Shown here: positions 6,430-9,151 of the stretch, piece by piece
Numbering within the stretch: position 1 is the first letter of the stretch
Layout of the letters: each line of letters starts with the position of its first letter
NCBI GenBank assembly: GCA_028717985.1
Contig: JAQUMS010000030.1
Coordinates: 1 to 9,151 of the forward strand
From: Candidatus Omnitrophota bacterium
GTDB taxonomy: Bacteria > Omnitrophota > Gorgyraeia > Gygaellales > Profunditerraquicolaceae
DNA length: 9,151 nt
Direction of reading: 5' to 3'
Position numbers and translations under genes: made by a program
Notes under the pieces: generated by a model
Told to the model about the DNA's origin: nothing
The model's input: the letters and a program-made list of their open reading frames with translations, nothing else
Database searches by the model: none

Positions 6430-6936
6430 GTGATTAATACTGTTATCTGCGGGGAATGCGGGAAATCCATAAACAGCGACGCGCCGTCGTGTCCTTATTG
6501 CGGTGTGTTTAAACCGCGAAAATACCGGATGAGAAGGTATGGTTTTGAGTGGAAGTCCCGGGTGGTGTTCGGGAATATTCCTTTTATTCATGTCGCGTTC
6601 GGAAAAGACAGTAATGGGAAGCTGTTAGTTGCCAAGGGTATTATCGCGATCGGTCAATTCGCGGTTGGAATAATTACCATTGCTCAGTTTGGGGTCGGTG
6701 TGTTGTTCGGTTTTGGGCAATTTATAGCGGGGATCGCGGCGATCGGCCAAATAGCGGGCGGCGTTGTTTTTGGCCTCGGGCAGGTCTCGTCAGGTTACGT
6801 CGCGGTTGGTCAGGTGGTTTTCGGGTATTACGGCTGGGCGCAGACGGGGTTCGCGTATCATCTGTGGAGTATGTATTATAAGGATCCGGAAGCTGTGAGG
6901 TTTTTTTCTGATTTAACAATGTTACTGCGTTTTTAA
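6430..6936 (+). CDS. Zinc-ribbon protein with hydrophobic GQ repeats
   Basis: A 168-residue protein of unknown function. Residues 7-25 form a small zinc ribbon (C7-x2-C10 and C21-x2-C24, CGEC...CPYC). A basic stretch follows (about 30-44), then VVFGNIPFIHVAFG. From 70 to about 142 there are seven degenerate repeats, each with a glutamine, usually GQ: Q76, Q86, Q97, Q107, Q118, Q128 and Q138, spaced 10-11 residues. Residues 70-150 contain no Lys, Arg, Asp or Glu, so this part is either membrane-embedded or a tightly packed repeat fold such as a beta-solenoid. GTG at 6430 is the only usable start: an in-frame TGA lies at 6415-6417 and the first ATG comes after the zinc ribbon. A weak GAAAGG precedes it. 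It lies 36 bp after the PKD gene and 21 bp before an MscS-type channel, suggesting co-transcription and a possible envelope role. I recall similar GQ-repeat proteins in other bacteria but cannot name the family. Confidence 0.82.
   Translation: MINTVICGECGKSINSDAPSCPYCGVFKPRKYRMRRYGFEWKSRVVFGNIPFIHVAFGKDSNGKLLVAKGIIAIGQFAVGIITIAQFGVGVLFGFGQFIAGIAAIGQIAGGVVFGLGQVSSGYVAVGQVVFGYYGWAQTGFAYHLWSMYYKDPEAVRFFSDLTMLLRF
6637..6855 (+). repeat. Seven GQ-type repeats of 10-11 codons
   Basis: The encoded units read roughly GIIAIGQFAV, GIITIAQFGV, GVLFGFGQFIA, GIAAIGQIAG, GVVFGLGQVSS, GYVAVGQVV and FGYYGWAQTG. The glutamines are spaced 10, 11, 10, 11, 10 and 10 residues apart. Small and hydrophobic residues alternate around them and charges are absent. 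Confidence 0.8.
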
Positions 6937-6957
6937 AACGGCAAAGGAGGTATACCT

Positions 6958-7479
6958 ATGATAGAGATACTTAATAAGGTTTATGAGTACATTTTATTGT
7001 ATGGGATGAATGTTTTGGCCGCGTTGCTTATTGTTGTTATCGGGAAATGGGTTGCCGGTATTCTGGCAAGGCTTTTGGAGAAGGGCCTGGAAAAAGCTAA
7101 AGTGAATAGAACGCTCGCGTCTTTTGCTAAAAATATCGTGTATTTTGGTATACTGGTTTTTGTTGTCCTTGCGGCCTTGAACAAACTCGGTGTTGAAACG
7201 ACTTCTTTTATCGCTCTTATCGGCGCGGCGGGTTTAGCCGTAGGTTTGGCTTTGCAGGGATCTTTGGCGAATTTCGCGGCTGGCGTCATGGTAATTATTT
7301 TTGAGCCGTTTCATGTCGGTGATTATGTTGAAGCCGGAGGAGCGGCCGGCATTGTGCATGAAATACAGATTTTTAACACAATTATTATGTCGGACGATAA
7401 CAAAAAATTTATCGTCCCGAACGCGAAGATCACCGGGGATAAAATAGCTGTTTATTTGGATCGTCCTAAAAAGGTCTGA
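6958..7479 (+). CDS. Short MscS-type mechanosensitive channel
   Basis: A 173-residue small-conductance mechanosensitive channel, of the family that opens under membrane tension to release solutes during osmotic downshock. Three membrane helices are visible: TM1 about 13-36, TM2 about 58-76 and the pore helix TM3 about 82-118. TM3 carries the hallmark GAAGLAVGLALQGSLANFAAG; G101 in QGSLAN corresponds to E. coli MscS G113 at the TM3 kink. The beta-domain follows (EPFHVGDYVEAGGAAGIV, then FIVPNAKITGDKI), ending at about 163. The protein then stops after DRPKKV, whereas E. coli MscS (286 residues) continues with an alpha/beta domain forming the cytoplasmic cage. No remnant of that domain is seen in the 60 bases before the terminator. 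A strong AAAGGAGG at 6943-6950, 7 bases before ATG, fixes the start. The close upstream zinc-ribbon gene suggests a shared transcript. Channel identity is firm; gating of such a short form is inferred. Confidence 0.93.
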   Translation: MIEILNKVYEYILLYGMNVLAALLIVVIGKWVAGILARLLEKGLEKAKVNRTLASFAKNIVYFGILVFVVLAALNKLGVETTSFIALIGAAGLAVGLALQGSLANFAAGVMVIIFEPFHVGDYVEAGGAAGIVHEIQIFNTIIMSDDNKKFIVPNAKITGDKIAVYLDRPKKV

Positions 7480-7542
7480 TCCCGTATTTCATGCGGAGAA
7501 AAAAGCGCGTAAATACGTGTAATCTTATGTGAAGTTTTGTTC

Positions 7543-7577
7543 AAAGGGCTGTCTGAAAATGGCAGCCCTTTTTATTT
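7543..7577 (+). terminator. Intrinsic terminator after the short mscS gene
   Basis: AAAGGGCTGTC (7543-7553) pairs with GGCAGCCCTTT (7561-7571), with one G-T wobble, around a 7-base loop (TGAAAAT). It is followed by a T-rich run (TTATTT). It lies about 65 bases after the channel stop codon and ends the upstream transcription unit before the malQ promoter. Confidence 0.9.
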
Positions 7578-7586
7578 CCGGCAATG

Positions 7587-7614
7587 ATGACAAAATTTAC
7601 TTCTATGATATAAT
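7587..7614 (+). promoter_or_regulatory. Extended -10 promoter of malQ
   Basis: The -35 box ATGACA (7587-7592, 5 of 6 to TTGACA) and the perfect -10 box TATAAT (7609-7614) are 16 bp apart. A TG one base before the -10 (7606-7607) gives an extended -10. Transcription should start near 7621, leaving a leader of about 68 bases. It lies just after a terminator, so malQ appears to start its own unit. Confidence 0.75.
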
Positions 7615-7617
7615 GAT

Positions 7618-7668
7618 GTGACAAAAAACACGTGATTGTATATTCGCGTGACTTTGTAACGCGGTGAC
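7618..7668 (+). promoter_or_regulatory. Phased GTGA motifs in the malQ leader
   Basis: GTGA followed by C or T occurs at 7618, 7632, 7648 and 7664, that is at 14-16 base intervals, in most copies preceded by C or G and followed by AT-rich bases. A palindromic CACGTG sits at 7629-7634. This could be an operator for a sugar-responsive regulator or merely a composition effect; no known site is claimed. Confidence 0.25.
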
Positions 7669-7688
7669 GTTTACTAAGGAGTCCATTG

Positions 7689-9151
7689 ATGAGTGAAGGT
7701 AATTATTCCAAGATTTTATTCAGCACCCGTTCTAAAGAGAAATGGCAGCGTATCGGCCCTCACCGGAGAGCGGGAGTTCTGCTTCCTTTGTTCAGCGTAT
7801 ATTCAAAGAAAAGCTTAGGCATCGGCGAATTCGAAGATTTAAAGCCGGCGGCTGATTGGTGCGTGAAGGCGGGGTTTTCGATCATCCAGCTTCTTCCGAT
7901 CAATGAGGTCGGGCCGGTTTTTTGCCCGTATGATTCGGTCAGTTCGTTCGCTCTGGAGCCGATGTATATTTCACTCCGCCTCCTGCCTCACACGGATAAA
8001 AAAGAGATAAAAGAAAAAATAGACATTCTTAAAAAACGGTTCCCCTGCGGAGGTCCGCATGTTGATTACGCGATCAAATGGGAAAAGCTATCCGTTTTGT
8101 GGGATATTTATTCGAAAGAAAAAATTGATTCCTTGAAAGATTTTAAGGCTTTCCGCCGTGAAAATGAATATTGGATCGAAGATTTCGCGCTCTTTAAAAT
8201 ATTAAAAGAAAATAACGGCGGAAGCGCCTGGTATGATTGGCCGGATCCTTTAAAACACAGGGATCCCGCCGCGCTTAAAAGTTTTGCCGATGCTCACGCG
8301 AAAGAAATCGTTTTTCATATCTGGATCCAGTGGCGGCTCTATCAACAGCTTAAGGCTGCCAGGGTTTACGCGGCGGGTAAGGGGCTCTTATTAAAAGGGG
8401 ACCTTCCTATTCTTGTTTCCCGCGACAGTGCCGATGTCTGGGCCCATCCCGAATTTTTTAAACTTGATTTCGCCTCGGGCGCTCCTCCCGATATGTATTG
8501 CGCGAAGGGCCAGCGCTGGGGAATGCCTACGTATAATTGGGAGGCGATCGAAAAGCTGGGGTTTCGGTATCTTAAAGAAAAATTAAAATACGCGGAGAAT
8601 TTTTATGATCTTCTGCGTATTGATCATGTCGTGGGTTTATTCCGTATCTGGAGCATTCCGTATTCCGAACCGATGGAAAACCAGGGCCTGCACGGATTTT
8701 TTGATCCCCCTGATGAATCAAAATGGGGAAACCACGGACAAAAGATTTTATCGGTCATGCTGGAAAATACGTCCATGGTGTTATGCGCGGAGGACCTTGG
8801 AGTTATCCCTAAGGTTTGTACCGACACGCTCGCCGAATTCGGCATCCCAGGAAATAACGTGCAGCGCTGGGTCAAGGACTGGGATAATAAACATGATTTT
8901 CTTTCTCCCGAAGAATACCGTTTTCTGTCGGTGGCCATGTTATCCACACATGATACGACTAACTGGGCGGCATGGTGGGAGTACGAAGCCGGAACTGTGG
9001 ATGAACAATTATTTATCAGGAAATGCGCCGACCGCGGGATCGACTATTCGCGGGTGAGGGGAATGTTGTTCCATCCGGAACTTTCCCGGTATGGCAGGCT
9101 GCGATGGCTTGACGGTATCGGTTCGGTTGATGTCCTGGTCAAGATTCTCGG
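7689..9151 (+). CDS. malQ: 4-alpha-glucanotransferase (amylomaltase), 3' end missing
   Basis: A GH77 enzyme of the cytoplasm that moves alpha-1,4-glucan segments between maltodextrins, releasing glucose, in glycogen or maltodextrin use. The frame is open from ATG 7689 to the window end (487 codons seen). Family length is about 500, so perhaps only some tens of residues are missing. The N-terminal segment RAGVLLPLFSVYSKKSLGIGEFEDL is typical (substrate-binding start of the barrel). The active-site loop APPDMYCAKGQRWGMPTYNW is present. The three catalytic carboxylates are in place: nucleophile D312 in LLRIDHVVG, acid/base E368 in CAEDLGVI, and D422 in LSTHDTTNW. AAGGAG at 7676-7681, 7 bases upstream, supports the start. 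It has its own promoter after a terminator. No other glycogen genes are visible here, so direction of use is inferred. The identification is secure. Confidence 0.96.
   Translation, partial: MSEGNYSKILFSTRSKEKWQRIGPHRRAGVLLPLFSVYSKKSLGIGEFEDLKPAADWCVKAGFSIIQLLPINEVGPVFCPYDSVSSFALEPMYISLRLLPHTDKKEIKEKIDILKKRFPCGGPHVDYAIKWEKLSVLWDIYSKEKIDSLKDFKAFRRENEYWIEDFALFKILKENNGGSAWYDWPDPLKHRDPAALKSFADAHAKEIVFHIWIQWRLYQQLKAARVYAAGKGLLLKGDLPILVSRDSADVWAHPEFFKLDFASGAPPDMYCAKGQRWGMPTYNWEAIEKLGFRYLKEKLKYAENFYDLLRIDHVVGLFRIWSIPYSEPMENQGLHGFFDPPDESKWGNHGQKILSVMLENTSMVLCAEDLGVIPKVCTDTLAEFGIPGNNVQRWVKDWDNKHDFLSPEEYRFLSVAMLSTHDTTNWAAWWEYEAGTVDEQLFIRKCADRGIDYSRVRGMLFHPELSRYGRLRWLDGIGSVDVLVKIL

Noticed and set aside
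6142..6591. Minus-strand frame (149 codons) across the end of the PKD gene and start of the zinc-ribbon gene
   Set aside because: It runs opposite two supported genes and has no motif of its own.
7475..7522. Frameshifted continuation of the MscS gene
   Set aside because: The +1 frame adds only 15 residues (SDPVFHAEKKARKYV) before a stop and does not resemble the missing MscS C-terminal domain.
8605..9057. Plus-strand frame of 150 codons inside malQ
   Set aside because: The malQ frame is open throughout and contains the catalytic residues; this is an out-of-frame shadow.

Overview
The window reads as part of a chromosome from a Gram-negative (two-membrane) bacterium. It carries a TolC-type outer-membrane channel, a periplasmic adaptor and a MacB-type ABC exporter, followed by a large signal-peptide-bearing surface or periplasmic protein. 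Base composition is moderate (GC in the mid-40s by eye), alanine is often coded by GCG, and all genes lie on the + strand. Nothing fixes the taxon. An uncultivated lineage such as Omnitrophota would fit the gene style, but that is only an impression.

Region 1 (1-3680) is a tight operon: the 3' part of a TolC-like gene, a MacA-like adaptor (14-bp overlap), a MacB-like ATPase (12-bp gap) and a MacB-like permease (19-bp overlap). Together they form a tripartite efflux pump. ATPase and permease are separate ORFs, but the frame change sits where a single fused MacB chain would continue, so this may be a broken or split fusion. The adaptor has an unusually short segment where the coiled hairpin normally lies.

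Region 2 (3681-3918) is non-coding. It has two TATAAT-like boxes, a hairpin, a 12-bp direct repeat and a possible 43-codon upstream ORF that meets the next gene by ATGA. Region 3 (3919-7479) holds an 824-residue exported protein with six PKD domains, each carrying a cysteine pair. It is followed by a small zinc-ribbon protein with seven uncharged GQ repeats of 10-11 residues, and then by a short MscS-type channel lacking the usual cytoplasmic C-terminal domain. These three genes are closely spaced (36 and 21 bp) and end at a clear intrinsic terminator, so they may share a transcript.

Region 4 (7480-9151) has the terminator, a strong extended -10 promoter and a leader with phased GTGA motifs. 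Then comes a 4-alpha-glucanotransferase (malQ), whose last few residues fall beyond the window. The malQ promoter and leader contain a 20-base string that also occurs upstream of the PKD gene, where a 15-base hairpin-forming segment interrupts it. This hints at shared control or a common origin.

No RNA genes, insertion sequences, CRISPR arrays or attachment sites were seen. The most unusual items are the zinc-ribbon/GQ-repeat protein beside a minimal MscS channel, the split MacB and the shared interrupted promoter module.
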